Origin: an uncultured Spartobacteria bacterium
GTDB taxonomy: Bacteria > Verrucomicrobiota > Verrucomicrobiia > Chthoniobacterales > Chthoniobacteraceae
Assembly (NCBI GenBank): GCA_903882875.1
Contig: CAIRYQ010000068.1
Span: 1 to 64,000, forward strand
Reading direction: 5' to 3'
DNA length: 64,000 bases
In this document: positions 9,494 to 19,066 of the stretch, piece after piece
Layout of the letters: each line of letters opens with the position of its first letter
Numbering within the stretch: position 1 is the first letter of the stretch
Translations under genes and position numbers: made by a program
The notes under the pieces: generated by a model
What the model was told of the DNA's origin: nothing
The model's database searches: none
The model's input: the letters and a program-made list of their open reading frames with translations, nothing else

Positions 9494-11473
9494 ATGAAAA
9501 CCCGCAACACACTCGTCCTGCTCGTCCTCCTCGCCGGGCTGTTCGTCTATTTGAAATGGTTCGACAAGAACTTCGAAGGCACCGACGCGAAGAATGAAAA
9601 GAAGGGGAAGCCCGTGCAGATTGACCGCGACTCGGTCACGTCGGTCACGATCCGCAACAGCGAGGGCACGCTCCAGCTCACGAAGTCGGAGGACGGAAAC
9701 TGGCGGCTCGAATCGCCCGTGAAGGATCGCGTGGATACGCTCGCGATCTCGACGCTGTTCACGTCGCTCGAGAGCCTGCGCATGGACGCGGTGCGAACCG
9801 ACAAGGGTGGCGCGCTGGAGACATTCGGGCTGACGAAGGGCGAGGTGAGCATCAAGGTGAACGGGAAGAACCCGGTCGAGCTGCTGATCGGAAAGGATGC
9901 CGCGATTGATGGGAAGGTGTACATGCGTGTCGAGGGAAAGGACACGGCGTACGTCGCCGGAAAGGATCTGCGCGACCAGGGCGCAAAGGGCGCGAAGGAC
10001 TGGCGTGATCACAAGCTGAGCGACCTCACCGCAACGCAGGTGAACCGGATCGGCATCAAGACGGCGAAGGGCGAGTTCGAGATCGAGAAGACATCGAACC
10101 ACTGGTCGCTCACCAAGCCGTTCAAGGGCCGCGCGGATGATCAGAAGGTGACCGATCTCATCTCGAACGCGACGACGCCGCGCATTGATGAATTTGTCGC
10201 CGACACGAAGGATCTCGCTTCGTTCGGGCTGAACGAACCGCGTGCGACGATCACTTTCAACGCCGAGGGCGTGAAGGATCCTGTCATTCTCCAAATCGGC
10301 AACGCGAAGAAAATCGAGAAGCCCGAGGAGAAGAAGGACGGCGAGAAAAAGGAACCCGAGACACCCGCAGCACCGACACACGTCTATGTGAAGCTCTCGT
10401 CGCGCGACGGCGTCTTCACCGTGCCCGTGGCGATCGAATCGCTGCTGAACACGCAGCCGAACGATTTGCGCGATCAGAATATCATGCGCGTGCAGAGCGA
10501 CATGGTGGACCGCATCACGATCGAGGCGCCGGGCCGTGAGAAGATCGTGCTCGGCCGCAGCGGCGAGGAGTGGGTGCGCAAGGCCGACAAGCAGCCCGAC
10601 CAGCCGGTGAACGGCGGCGCGGCGAACAAGCTGCTCTCCGATCTCACGACGATGAAAGTCACGCGTTTCGTGGCGGACGTGGCCGGCGACCAGAAACAGT
10701 ACGGCCTCGATGCGCCTGTCGCGACGGTGACGTTGAGCAGCTATTCGACCGAAGGAACGCCGGAGACGAAGCCCGGCGACCGTCCGCTTGCAAAGCTCAT
10801 CCTCGGGAAATTTGAGGGTGCGGCGGGCTACGCGAAGCTCGAAGAGGAGCCGTTCGTCGTCGCCGTGCCGCAGACGCTTCTCGATGAAGTGTGGACCGAC
10901 CCGCTCCAGTGGCAGGAACTGAAGGTGCAGGAGCTGAAGGCCGAGGATGTCGCGAGCTTTGAAGTCACGCGCGCAGGCCAGCCGGCGCTCACCTTCGATC
11001 GCGACAAGGACAAGCAGTGGAAGCTTGCGAAGGGTGACGGCACCGTGAGCCAGGGTGCCGCGGAGTCGCTCGTGAACACGCTCGCCAACCTGCGCGCCGT
11101 GCGCTGGGCCGGCGCGACGAACGCCGCGGAGCAGGGCCTCGACAAGCCGAACGTGACGGTCACTTTCACACTCGCCGACAAGAAGACCGGCAAGCTCACC
11201 ATCGGAAAAAACACGCCGGAGGAAACCTGGAACACGACGCTCGACGGAAAGCCCGGCACGTTCCTGTTGAGCAAGCCCGACTTCGACGCGCTGAACGCCT
11301 CGCTCATTGAGGTGCCGAAGCCCGCCGATCCCGCGGGCGGAGCGGGCGCAACGAACACTCCGCCAGCGACGGTTCCCACGCCGCCGAATCCAGTCCCATC
11401 GCCCACAATCCCGCCGACTACCGCACCGGCCCCTGAGCCAAAGCCTGCTGCTGATCCAAAGCCGCAGCAGTAG
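9494..11473 (+). CDS. DUF4340 domain protein
   Basis: The 659-residue product begins with a single membrane anchor (NTLVLLVLLAGLFVYLKWF). It then contains repeated beta-rich units of the DUF4340 type. Each includes a phrase such as LETFGLTKGEVSIKVNG, ASFGLNEPRATITF or KQYGLDAPVATVTL, followed by an ILGK/LIGK-like strand. The C-terminus is a Pro/Ala/Thr-rich tail. DUF4340 genes typically follow GldG-like genes, as here. The function is unknown; an extracytoplasmic accessory role for the exporter is likely by context. Confidence 0.8.
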   Translation: MKTRNTLVLLVLLAGLFVYLKWFDKNFEGTDAKNEKKGKPVQIDRDSVTSVTIRNSEGTLQLTKSEDGNWRLESPVKDRVDTLAISTLFTSLESLRMDAVRTDKGGALETFGLTKGEVSIKVNGKNPVELLIGKDAAIDGKVYMRVEGKDTAYVAGKDLRDQGAKGAKDWRDHKLSDLTATQVNRIGIKTAKGEFEIEKTSNHWSLTKPFKGRADDQKVTDLISNATTPRIDEFVADTKDLASFGLNEPRATITFNAEGVKDPVILQIGNAKKIEKPEEKKDGEKKEPETPAAPTHVYVKLSSRDGVFTVPVAIESLLNTQPNDLRDQNIMRVQSDMVDRITIEAPGREKIVLGRSGEEWVRKADKQPDQPVNGGAANKLLSDLTTMKVTRFVADVAGDQKQYGLDAPVATVTLSSYSTEGTPETKPGDRPLAKLILGKFEGAAGYAKLEEEPFVVAVPQTLLDEVWTDPLQWQELKVQELKAEDVASFEVTRAGQPALTFDRDKDKQWKLAKGDGTVSQGAAESLVNTLANLRAVRWAGATNAAEQGLDKPNVTVTFTLADKKTGKLTIGKNTPEETWNTTLDGKPGTFLLSKPDFDALNASLIEVPKPADPAGGAGATNTPPATVPTPPNPVPSPTIPPTTAPAPEPKPAADPKPQQ

Positions 11474-11478
11474 AGCAC

Positions 11479-11581
11479 GTCCGCACTGCGGACCGGCGAT
11501 CCTGTGGCATGGCACGCAGGCGATAACGATGGTGCGGTGATTCGGGCGCGGGCACGTCCGGGGTGCTCCGTGCGGAGCACC
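11479..11581. repeat. Two short perfect hairpins in the gap after the DUF4340 gene
   Basis: GTCCGCA-C-TGCGGAC spans 11479-11493. GGTGCTCCG-TG-CGGAGCACC spans 11562-11581. Neither is followed by a T-run, so they are not clear terminators. They could mark an internal processing, attenuation or operator site that separates the exporter genes from the genes downstream. Confidence 0.45.
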
Positions 11582-11698
11582 ATATTCATGGAACGCCACG
11601 GAAAGGTTCGGAGGGCGCTTTTCCTGCTGGCAAATGCTGCGCACGACCCTACCCTGATCCCCACCGCCTTTCCTTCGCGCATTTTCACGCCCGATCCC

Positions 11699-12310
11699 AT
11701 GCGATTCCTCGTCCTCAGCGTTTCCCTGATCGCCGCCCCGCTCCACGCAGCGCCGCCGGTCGCTCCGCAGCAGTCCATCATCGAGAATGGGAACTTTGAC
11801 AATCCGGCCGAGCCGCTGAAAGGGTGGATCGTGGATTACGCGTTCGCGGGGAACAGCAATTACATGGGGAACAAGGATCACGTATCGATCGTGACCGAGG
11901 GAGTGCGGAAGAACGTGGTGCAGTTCGGCTCTGCGGGCGATGCGGGGGTGAAGATGGAATGCCGCGCATTTCCGCTTGAGCCGGGCTTCCGCTACACTTG
12001 CACGCTCGACATCAAGGGCGGCGGGTACCGGATTTATTTCGCGGGCTATCAGTTCACGCCCGGCGTGAGGCCGCATGAAAATCCCGAGCTGGGCGAGCTG
12101 CGGATGATTTACCAGAGCAAGGCGACGGTGGGATCGAGCGCGGATTGGAAGCAGGAAAAACTCGAACTCCCCGGCGTGAAACTCTCGCCGCAGGCCATCG
12201 AGCACCTGAAAAAAGCGCGCTATCTCACAGTGTACATCTGGATGGCAAAGCCGGGCTTTGTGGATAATGTGACCGTGACCAAAGTCGCCGATCCGACGAT
12301 GAAATTCTGA
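11699..12310 (+). CDS. Small secreted protein, carbohydrate-binding-module-like fold
   Basis: The 203-residue protein has a signal peptide (MRFLVLSVSLIAAPLHA). Its mature domain opens with IENGNFDNPAEPLKGWIVDY, a pattern like CBM4/9 or related beta-sandwich domains in which a conserved NGxF..P...GW motif starts the fold. No catalytic motif is visible. The start at 11699 is selected because the signal peptide begins there. Sugar binding is a guess from that one motif; the protein could be a general exported beta-sandwich. Confidence 0.65.
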   Translation: MRFLVLSVSLIAAPLHAAPPVAPQQSIIENGNFDNPAEPLKGWIVDYAFAGNSNYMGNKDHVSIVTEGVRKNVVQFGSAGDAGVKMECRAFPLEPGFRYTCTLDIKGGGYRIYFAGYQFTPGVRPHENPELGELRMIYQSKATVGSSADWKQEKLELPGVKLSPQAIEHLKKARYLTVYIWMAKPGFVDNVTVTKVADPTMKF

Positions 12311-12335
12311 ACCGAACCCGAACCCGAACCCCGCC

Positions 12336-15300
12336 ATGCCTCCTCAATACGTCGCGAAACTCGAACAGATCGGAAGAGCGCTGAACCGCTGGCGCGCGGA
12401 ACTGAAACTGACGCTCGGCCTCGCGGTGATCGCAGGCTGGGTGTGGGCGCTGGGGCTGCTGGATCTGTGGCTGCGCATTGACCGCCCTGGGCGGTTCGCG
12501 ACGTGGGGCATTTTTCTCGCGCTGATTGGCGCGACGGCGTGGCTGGTGCGCGGCGCACTAAAGCTGCGCTTCACGCCGGAGGGCGTCGCGGCGACGATCG
12601 AGAAGGCATTCCCGCAGCTCGACAATCATCTCATCAATACGCTCCAGCTCGCGAAGAATCCCGAGGGCGATCCATTCAAGGCCGCTTACGTGAGAGCCGG
12701 CGTGCCCGACTGGCAGAATCTCGACTTCACGCAGATGCGCGATGAAAGGGCGCACCGGCGGAACTGGATCGCAGTGTCGGTCGTGGCCGTGCTGTTGCTG
12801 CTGCCGCTGTTCATCGTCGGCCAGGCGTGGCCGGTCGCGCTGTGGCGCACGGTGAATCCTTTTACGAACATCGAGCCGCCGAGCCTGACGAAGATCGTGA
12901 AGGTGCAGCCGGGAACTTCGACGGTGCTGCAAGGCGATGCGCTTGTGCTGAGCTGCTCGGTGAAGGGCTTTGAAGGACACGAGGTGCGCGTGGAAGTGGA
13001 GCCGAGCGACGCCCAGAAGAGCGTGTATTCCATCGGGCGCGTCCACGGGAGTCTGGAACAGGATTTCAGCTATCGCCTGCCGAAGGTGACGACCGGCTTG
13101 CGATATCGTTTCCGTGCGGGCGATGCACCGGATTCGGCGTGGTTCACGATTGGCACGCGGCCGCCACCGGCGTTCACGGGCGTCTCGATCGTCATCGCGC
13201 CGCCGGCCTACATGCGCATCCCGGTGCGCACGGTGAATCCGCGCGAAGGCCGCCTCATCATTCCCATCGGCTCCGCGATCCGCGTGACGACGACTTCCAA
13301 CACGCCGCTCGAAGCCGTGAAGGTACGCGGCGCGGGCAGCGAACCGATCCAACTCAAGCCCATGGACAAGCCGACCGTGTGGACGGCGAGCGTGCTGCTC
13401 GCATCCGGCACGTCGCTCACACTGCGCGGCCAGGACATATTTGGCACGACGTTTGAGGAGGAGGTTCCTTTTGCGCTCGATCCGGACAAGCCGCCGGGCA
13501 TCGAGATCGTCTCGCCAAACGGCCGGGCGATCCTGCCGCCGGGCGAGCGTCCACAGATCGAGTTTCATGTCGCGGATGACTTCGGCATTTCCGAGGTGAT
13601 CATCGAGGAAGTGAAGCCCGATGCGACGCGCGAAGACAAAGGTACGGAAGTGAAACGATGGAAGGTCGGCGGGCTGCGTGAATTCCGGCAGGCGTGGAGG
13701 AGCGAGACCACTCCGGCGCGCGGCGGAGACATCGCGTATCGCATCATCGCACGGGACAACAAACCGAAGACGCCGAACGAGACGTTCTCGGCCAATGTGA
13801 TTTTCAACACACCGGTCGCGGCCGATGTGACCAAGCGGCGCGACGAACTGGAGAAGGCGGCGCTGGCGAACCTGCAAAAGGTGCTCGACATGCAGAAGCG
13901 CAACCTTGCGGACACCGGGCGCTTCAAGGTCGCGCTGAAGACGACCGCCGAAGCACAATGGAAGCAGGCCGCGGACACACAGAAAGAAATCCGCGGCCTC
14001 ATGCGCGAACTGCTGGCGAATCCCGTGAAACCGCTCGGCAACCTCACGGCGGCGGCGCAGAAGCTCTATGTGAACGAGATGGTGATCGCGGTGGATTCGC
14101 TGCAATCCATCCCGACGGCGGAGGAGACTAAGAAGGTGCCGCTTGCAGCCGAGGCTGTCGCGCTGGAGACTAAGATTCTCCAGCATCTCAGCTTTGCCAT
14201 GTCCGCGGCGGGTGAGGCTAAGATCGAACGTCGCGTCGCGGGACTTAGTGCGCTATTGGAATCGCTATTGCGCGACCAGGGTAGCGCGCTGAAGCAGACG
14301 CACACCTTTGCCGAGAGCAAAGCCAAAATCGGCAAGCAGCTCGTGGATGCGCAGGATAAGATTGGCGGCGACATGGCGGCATTCCTCAGCGCGTGCAAGG
14401 ATGAGGCTGCGCAAGCCGCGCAGACTGATGCCGCGCTGGCCGGGACGATTGACCGGATGATGGCCAAGGCCGCGGAACTGAAGATTCGCAATGACATGGT
14501 GGTGGCCGCGGAGCGGTTGGATCAAAACCAGCCCGCGGAAGCAATCATGCTCGAGGAACGCGCCATCACCGGTTTGAAATCACTCCAGGCCATGCTCGAT
14601 CAAATCAAGCTCAAGGAGGAGGTCGAAAAGCGTGATGCCTTGGTGGAAGCGGTGAAGCAGGCGAAGGACAAGGTCGCCAAGCTGGAAGCATTGAGTCAGA
14701 AAATGAAGGAAGCAATGGAGACCGTGAAGGGTCAGAAAAACAAGGATGACAAGGCGATGGACGAGATGGAGGAGGCGTTTGCCGAGATGCAGGCTAATAT
14801 CAAAGAGGCAATGCTCGAAGTGCCCACGGATCTCCACATTTTCACCGAATTGAATGTGGCTAATGACTTAGTCGAAGATGTCTTCGCGGTCTTTCAGGAA
14901 ATCGAACAGAAAGAAGGCTCGGACAAGGACGGTGCCGACAAGGTGACGGAACTCGGCTTTGCCAAAGAGGACGAACTGCTCGCGCAGATGGGCGAGGCTT
15001 CAAAGCGGCTCGATGCGATGGAAATGTGGCTGGGCGACAAGCCGGACGAACTCAAGATCACCACTGAGGCCCATGACAAGGCAGAGATGCCGGAATCCGG
15101 CATCGCCCTCGCCGAGCTGGCAGCCGCCGCACAGGATCTCGTGGGCGACCTTCTCAAGGAAGAGCAGAAGATGGCCGACAAGGCCGACGACAGCGCGACG
15201 AACCACGCAATGCCCGACCTTGTCGCCGGCGGCGAGGTGATGGAGGGCGATATCGCATCCTTTGCCGCACAGGGAAAATCCGGCAACCAGACGCCCGACC

Positions 15301-15914
15301 ACAAGGAGCAGGACGGACGCTCGAATGTGGGCCGTCAGGGCATGTCCAACGGTGAGACCGCCGCAGGTTCCGGCACGATTGGCGAAGGCGACAAGAATAT
15401 CGAGGCTCGCCGCACGGAGGATCCGATGCAGAGCGGAAAAGTGGATCTCGCGGGCAAAGCCGACACAAAGGCCACAGGTGGCGGCAAACTCGGAACCGGC
15501 AAGGCTGACGCGATGGGCATGGGCGGCGGGGCAGAGCGCGTGGATTCCAAGGAAGCGGGCTCGGCCGAAGGAATGGCGGCGCTCATGGCGCGGCAGGCCG
15601 ACGCCCTTTACGCAAAGGCATCCATGAAAAACGTCCGCGTGGATTCACTGAAAGCCGCAGCGCATGAGCTGAGGCAGTCCGCAGACGCGATCGCCAAGGG
15701 CAACATCGAACAGATGCGCGAGTTCCGGAAGATGGCGATATCTTCCCTCAGTCGCGCGGCGACCAATCTTTCCGCCGGTCCCTCTGGCGCGATGGAAGCA
15801 AAAGGCACAACCGGCGCACTCGACAACGTGATCGAAAGCGGCCCCGATCAGGCTCCGCCGAAATACCGGGACAAGGTCGCCGAGTATTACAAGGCGCTCA
15901 ATGGCGCGCTCTAA
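12336..15914 (+). CDS. Giant membrane protein with coiled coils (DUF4175-like)
   Basis: The 1192-residue product has three N-terminal membrane helices, near residues 22-48, 54-76 and 145-170. Beta-rich extracytoplasmic domains follow up to about residue 500. Then comes a long Ala/Lys/Glu-rich coiled-coil region and a Gly/Ser-rich low-complexity segment around residues 975-1085. It ends in YRDKVAEYYKALNGAL, a motif often found at the end of DUF4175-like proteins in Verrucomicrobia and Planctomycetes. Its function is unknown. The last 14 bp overlap the start of the SagB-type gene, which suggests translational coupling. Confidence 0.75.
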   Translation: MPPQYVAKLEQIGRALNRWRAELKLTLGLAVIAGWVWALGLLDLWLRIDRPGRFATWGIFLALIGATAWLVRGALKLRFTPEGVAATIEKAFPQLDNHLINTLQLAKNPEGDPFKAAYVRAGVPDWQNLDFTQMRDERAHRRNWIAVSVVAVLLLLPLFIVGQAWPVALWRTVNPFTNIEPPSLTKIVKVQPGTSTVLQGDALVLSCSVKGFEGHEVRVEVEPSDAQKSVYSIGRVHGSLEQDFSYRLPKVTTGLRYRFRAGDAPDSAWFTIGTRPPPAFTGVSIVIAPPAYMRIPVRTVNPREGRLIIPIGSAIRVTTTSNTPLEAVKVRGAGSEPIQLKPMDKPTVWTASVLLASGTSLTLRGQDIFGTTFEEEVPFALDPDKPPGIEIVSPNGRAILPPGERPQIEFHVADDFGISEVIIEEVKPDATREDKGTEVKRWKVGGLREFRQAWRSETTPARGGDIAYRIIARDNKPKTPNETFSANVIFNTPVAADVTKRRDELEKAALANLQKVLDMQKRNLADTGRFKVALKTTAEAQWKQAADTQKEIRGLMRELLANPVKPLGNLTAAAQKLYVNEMVIAVDSLQSIPTAEETKKVPLAAEAVALETKILQHLSFAMSAAGEAKIERRVAGLSALLESLLRDQGSALKQTHTFAESKAKIGKQLVDAQDKIGGDMAAFLSACKDEAAQAAQTDAALAGTIDRMMAKAAELKIRNDMVVAAERLDQNQPAEAIMLEERAITGLKSLQAMLDQIKLKEEVEKRDALVEAVKQAKDKVAKLEALSQKMKEAMETVKGQKNKDDKAMDEMEEAFAEMQANIKEAMLEVPTDLHIFTELNVANDLVEDVFAVFQEIEQKEGSDKDGADKVTELGFAKEDELLAQMGEASKRLDAMEMWLGDKPDELKITTEAHDKAEMPESGIALAELAAAAQDLVGDLLKEEQKMADKADDSATNHAMPDLVAGGEVMEGDIASFAAQGKSGNQTPDHKEQDGRSNVGRQGMSNGETAAGSGTIGEGDKNIEARRTEDPMQSGKVDLAGKADTKATGGGKLGTGKADAMGMGGGAERVDSKEAGSAEGMAALMARQADALYAKASMKNVRVDSLKAAAHELRQSADAIAKGNIEQMREFRKMAISSLSRAATNLSAGPSGAMEAKGTTGALDNVIESGPDQAPPKYRDKVAEYYKALNGAL

Positions 15915-16794
15915 GAGGCCCGCAATGCCGGTGGCAGGCGCGTGTCTGATGCTGGCATTAGGTTTCGCGGCTTGCGATTCTTCGCACAAACAGCGCGACG
16001 CGGAGAGAATCCGCGAACTGAACGAAATTCCGATCGCGCAGTTGCGCGTGATGCTCAAGGGATTCCCAGGCGAGTGGCGGGCGGATAGCGATGCAATCAG
16101 GGGTAAGCATGAACCACCGTATGGCAAGCCCGTGCCGCCGGGAGCAAAACTGATTACCCTAGTGCCGCCGACACAGCTCCGTCTCGGCGACATGCCTGTG
16201 CGCGATGCCATCGCCTCTCGTCGTAGCATCCGCGAGTTTGCGGATGACGCGATTTTCCCCGAGGAACTTAGCTACCTTTTGTGGGCAACCCAGGGTATCA
16301 CCGCTGTACAGCGGGATGAAGCAGGCGGAATCGTGCAGCGATTCCGCGCCGCGCCGTCGGCGGGGGCACGTTATCCATTGGAGACCTATATCGCCATCAG
16401 CCGTGTGCAGGGCGTCGCCGCAGGCATCTATCGCTATCTTCCAAACGAACATCAGATTCTTCTCGTTCGTGAGGACGCTGAGGTTTCAGGGAAACTAATG
16501 ACCGCCTGTTATGGAAACCCGGCGATCGGGAGCGCGCCGGTCGTTTTCATCTGGTCGGCCACGCCTTATAGGACGGAATGGAAATATACCTACCTCGCGC
16601 ATCGCATGATCGCGATGGAGGCCGGGCACGCATGCGAGAATCTCTGTCTTGCGGCGGTGTCCTGTCAAAGCGGCGTCTGCCCGATGCTCTCCTATCATCA
16701 GCCAAAGGTGGATGAGTTGCTGGGCTTGGATGGACAGGACGAATTCACGATCTATCTTGCCTGCGTGGGCAAGCCCAAGGGGGAGGAAAAGTGA
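15901..16794 (+). CDS. SagB/ThcOx-family FMN dehydrogenase with lipoprotein signal
   Basis: Nitroreductase-fold SagB/ThcOx enzymes bind FMN and often oxidise azolines to azoles in peptide natural products. This 297-residue protein shows SRRSIREF (107-113), LLWATQGI, APSAGARYPLETY (151-163) and the late FMN-fold segment EAGHACENLCLAA. The N-terminus (MARSKRP, hydrophobic stretch, FAAC with Cys25) looks like a lipoprotein signal peptide, which would place the enzyme outside the cytoplasm. The -3 Phe is not the ideal lipobox residue. The gene overlaps the one upstream by 14 bp and ends 1 bp before the oxidoreductase fusion, so it is the first member of a coupled trio. Confidence 0.85.
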   Translation: MARSKRPAMPVAGACLMLALGFAACDSSHKQRDAERIRELNEIPIAQLRVMLKGFPGEWRADSDAIRGKHEPPYGKPVPPGAKLITLVPPTQLRLGDMPVRDAIASRRSIREFADDAIFPEELSYLLWATQGITAVQRDEAGGIVQRFRAAPSAGARYPLETYIAISRVQGVAAGIYRYLPNEHQILLVREDAEVSGKLMTACYGNPAIGSAPVVFIWSATPYRTEWKYTYLAHRMIAMEAGHACENLCLAAVSCQSGVCPMLSYHQPKVDELLGLDGQDEFTIYLACVGKPKGEEK

Positions 16795-16795
16795 A

Positions 16796-19066
16796 ATGGA
16801 GATTCCCTCCTATCAGCCTTTCTATATTCATTCGCTTGCAGGGCTGCGTGCGGAAATTGAACGCCTCGGCCTTCGGATCCCGTTGGATGAGGATCTTACG
16901 CAGCTCTCAGTGCCGCTGACAACAGGCGATAGAAGGATACCAAACCGACTTTGTGCGCAACCCATCGCAGGCTGTGATGCACAAACCGATGGCTCGCCAA
17001 GCACGCTGACCCGGCGCCGCTATCGCCGCTATGCAGAGGGACACTTCGGACTGATCTGGATGGAAAGGACTGCCGTCGGCTTGCAACAAAATGCGGGCCA
17101 GCTATGCCTCAATGAAGGGACGGTCGCTGCGTTTGGAGAATGCGTGACGGAGATGCGTGAATCTGCCCCGGATAATCCGATTCTTGTCGTTCAGCTCGTA
17201 TCGGGAGATGCCGACGCAATCCTCTTGGGGGCATTGCTGGCGAAGCGAGCCGGCTTTGACGGGGTGGATCTGCAATGCCCCCGCAACATGCTTCCGGGTG
17301 TGCTGGCGCGCGTGCGTGAAAATGTGCCCGGCCTTTTGCTTGCGACGCGCCTGTGTGCTTATGAGGCTGTGCGCGGAGGATTCGGAGTGGCAGCTAATGA
17401 CTACCGCAAACTCGACCTGTCCGAACCGATCCGCTTCGTGCAAAGCCTGCACGCAAACGGCCTCGCCCTTTTGAATGTCACATCCGCAAGTCCGAGCCTT
17501 CGGGGATCGGAACGCGGCGTGCGTGGACGTGCCGATTCCGACCAGCCGGAGGAGCATCCGCTGATGACGCTCGAACGTCAGATTGCCATCGCGCATACGT
17601 TGCGCGAGGCCGTGCGGGGACTGCCGGTTGTGGGAAGCGGTTTTGGCTGGCTTCGGCAATTTGCACCGCAAGTCGCGGCAGGTGCAATCCGTGACGCGAT
17701 GATGGACATCGCCGGATTCGGGCGCGGTGCGCTTGCTTATCCGGCGGCTCCTGCGGAAATTTTCGAGAAGGGCAGATTGGATCCAAGTGCGACCTGCATG
17801 GTCTGTTTCGCATGTTCTCAACTAAGGAATGAATGGAAATCTGTCGGCTGCGTGTTGCGAGATGCGGAGACTTATGGCCCGACTTATCGCCACATGCGGC
17901 GGTTTGATGCGGATAACCTTCTCGCCGGTGCAGCCCGCTGTCACCTCTGCGAAGCGGCTCCGTGCGTGAATGCATCGCCGACGCGGACGGACATTCCGGC
18001 GTTCATCCAGGCGTTTCGGAATGGCGATGAAGGCCGCGCGTACGAAATCATCCGCATGCGCGATCCGCTGGCGGAGCTGACATCCCGGTTTTCCCCGGCG
18101 TGGCTCGAATGCGAGGGCGCGTGCATCGAGACCACACTCGCAGGCGCAGCCGTGCCGATCCTCGATCTGCAATACGCGATTGCATGGCGTGCGCGCGAAC
18201 GCGGCGCGACGGGTGCGCGCATCCCGTCCGAAACGAGCGGCAAGCGGATCGGCATCATCGGCGGCGGACCGACGGGCGTCGCGGCCGCGATCCGGCTCAT
18301 CGAATTCGGGCACACGGTGCACCTTTACGAAAAGACGGATCGCCTCGGCGGTGTGCCGGAGCGCGTGCTTGCACGACATCGAGGATTAGCCAGCCCGAAG
18401 GCCGAGATTGATGCAATCTTACAGCCTGCGCTGGATGCCGGGCGCATGAAACTCCACTTCGGAACGACGCTCGGAAGGGATTTGGATTTGGCTGACATCC
18501 GGGAGAGCAATGATGCGATTCTCGTCGCGACGGGGCTGTGGAAGGAGCGATCGCTTGGCAAAGTGCGCGGTGTCATCGGTGCTCTCACTTTTCTCGAAAC
18601 ACCCGATCACGCAGTGCCGGAACGCGTGGCGATCCTGGCCGGAGGCGATAGTGCGATGGATGCCGCAAGGGTGGTGCAAAATCGCGGGGCGAAGGAAATC
18701 TTCATCATTTTCGGCGGGCCGCGTTCTTCGTTGCATTGGCACATGGCGGAGAGCTGGTTCGCGACTCCCGGCGTGGCGGCGATGATGAACTGGCAGCCGT
18801 TCGCATACACGACGGATCAGGGAGGCAATGTGTGTGGTGTGGAGATTCGTCATTCCGAACTCAACGCGGAGACCATATTGCCGGTTGGATTGGTAATCGA
18901 GGCAATGGGATTGGAGGCGGACGATGGCATTCACGGATCGCTCGCAGGTGTAGCCGGACGCATTTATTCAGCGGGTGCGCTTGTGAATGGGGGCGCATCC
19001 GTCAGTCAATGCGTCGCCGAGGGACTTGCGATCGCGGAGACGATCCATCACGACATTTCCCCATGA
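16796..19066 (+). CDS. Fusion of an OYE-type barrel with a GltD/DPD-like FAD oxidoreductase
   Basis: The 756-residue protein joins an Old Yellow Enzyme/2,4-dienoyl-CoA-reductase-like FMN barrel (about 1-330) to a Cys segment with Cys334, 337, 340 and 352. A GltD/dihydropyrimidine-dehydrogenase-like segment follows (381-460), then a dinucleotide-binding domain from GIIGGGPTGVAAAIRL at about 486. Usual landmarks are altered. The H-x-x-HGYL barrel motif is replaced by LQCPRNMLPG, and several Fe-S cysteines of the GltD-like part are absent. It probably passes electrons from NAD(P)H via FAD to FMN or a partner, but the substrate is unknown. It starts 1 bp after the SagB-like gene and overlaps the YcaO start by ATGA. 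Confidence 0.8.
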   Translation: MEIPSYQPFYIHSLAGLRAEIERLGLRIPLDEDLTQLSVPLTTGDRRIPNRLCAQPIAGCDAQTDGSPSTLTRRRYRRYAEGHFGLIWMERTAVGLQQNAGQLCLNEGTVAAFGECVTEMRESAPDNPILVVQLVSGDADAILLGALLAKRAGFDGVDLQCPRNMLPGVLARVRENVPGLLLATRLCAYEAVRGGFGVAANDYRKLDLSEPIRFVQSLHANGLALLNVTSASPSLRGSERGVRGRADSDQPEEHPLMTLERQIAIAHTLREAVRGLPVVGSGFGWLRQFAPQVAAGAIRDAMMDIAGFGRGALAYPAAPAEIFEKGRLDPSATCMVCFACSQLRNEWKSVGCVLRDAETYGPTYRHMRRFDADNLLAGAARCHLCEAAPCVNASPTRTDIPAFIQAFRNGDEGRAYEIIRMRDPLAELTSRFSPAWLECEGACIETTLAGAAVPILDLQYAIAWRARERGATGARIPSETSGKRIGIIGGGPTGVAAAIRLIEFGHTVHLYEKTDRLGGVPERVLARHRGLASPKAEIDAILQPALDAGRMKLHFGTTLGRDLDLADIRESNDAILVATGLWKERSLGKVRGVIGALTFLETPDHAVPERVAILAGGDSAMDAARVVQNRGAKEIFIIFGGPRSSLHWHMAESWFATPGVAAMMNWQPFAYTTDQGGNVCGVEIRHSELNAETILPVGLVIEAMGLEADDGIHGSLAGVAGRIYSAGALVNGGASVSQCVAEGLAIAETIHHDISP

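Noticed and set aside
7732-9510. 592-codon open frame on the minus strand
   Set aside because: It is the complement of the GldG-like gene and has no recognisable domain.
9323-12337. 1004-codon open frame on the minus strand
   Set aside because: It is antisense to the DUF4340 and neighbouring genes, has Arg/His/Leu-rich composition and crosses several real gene boundaries.
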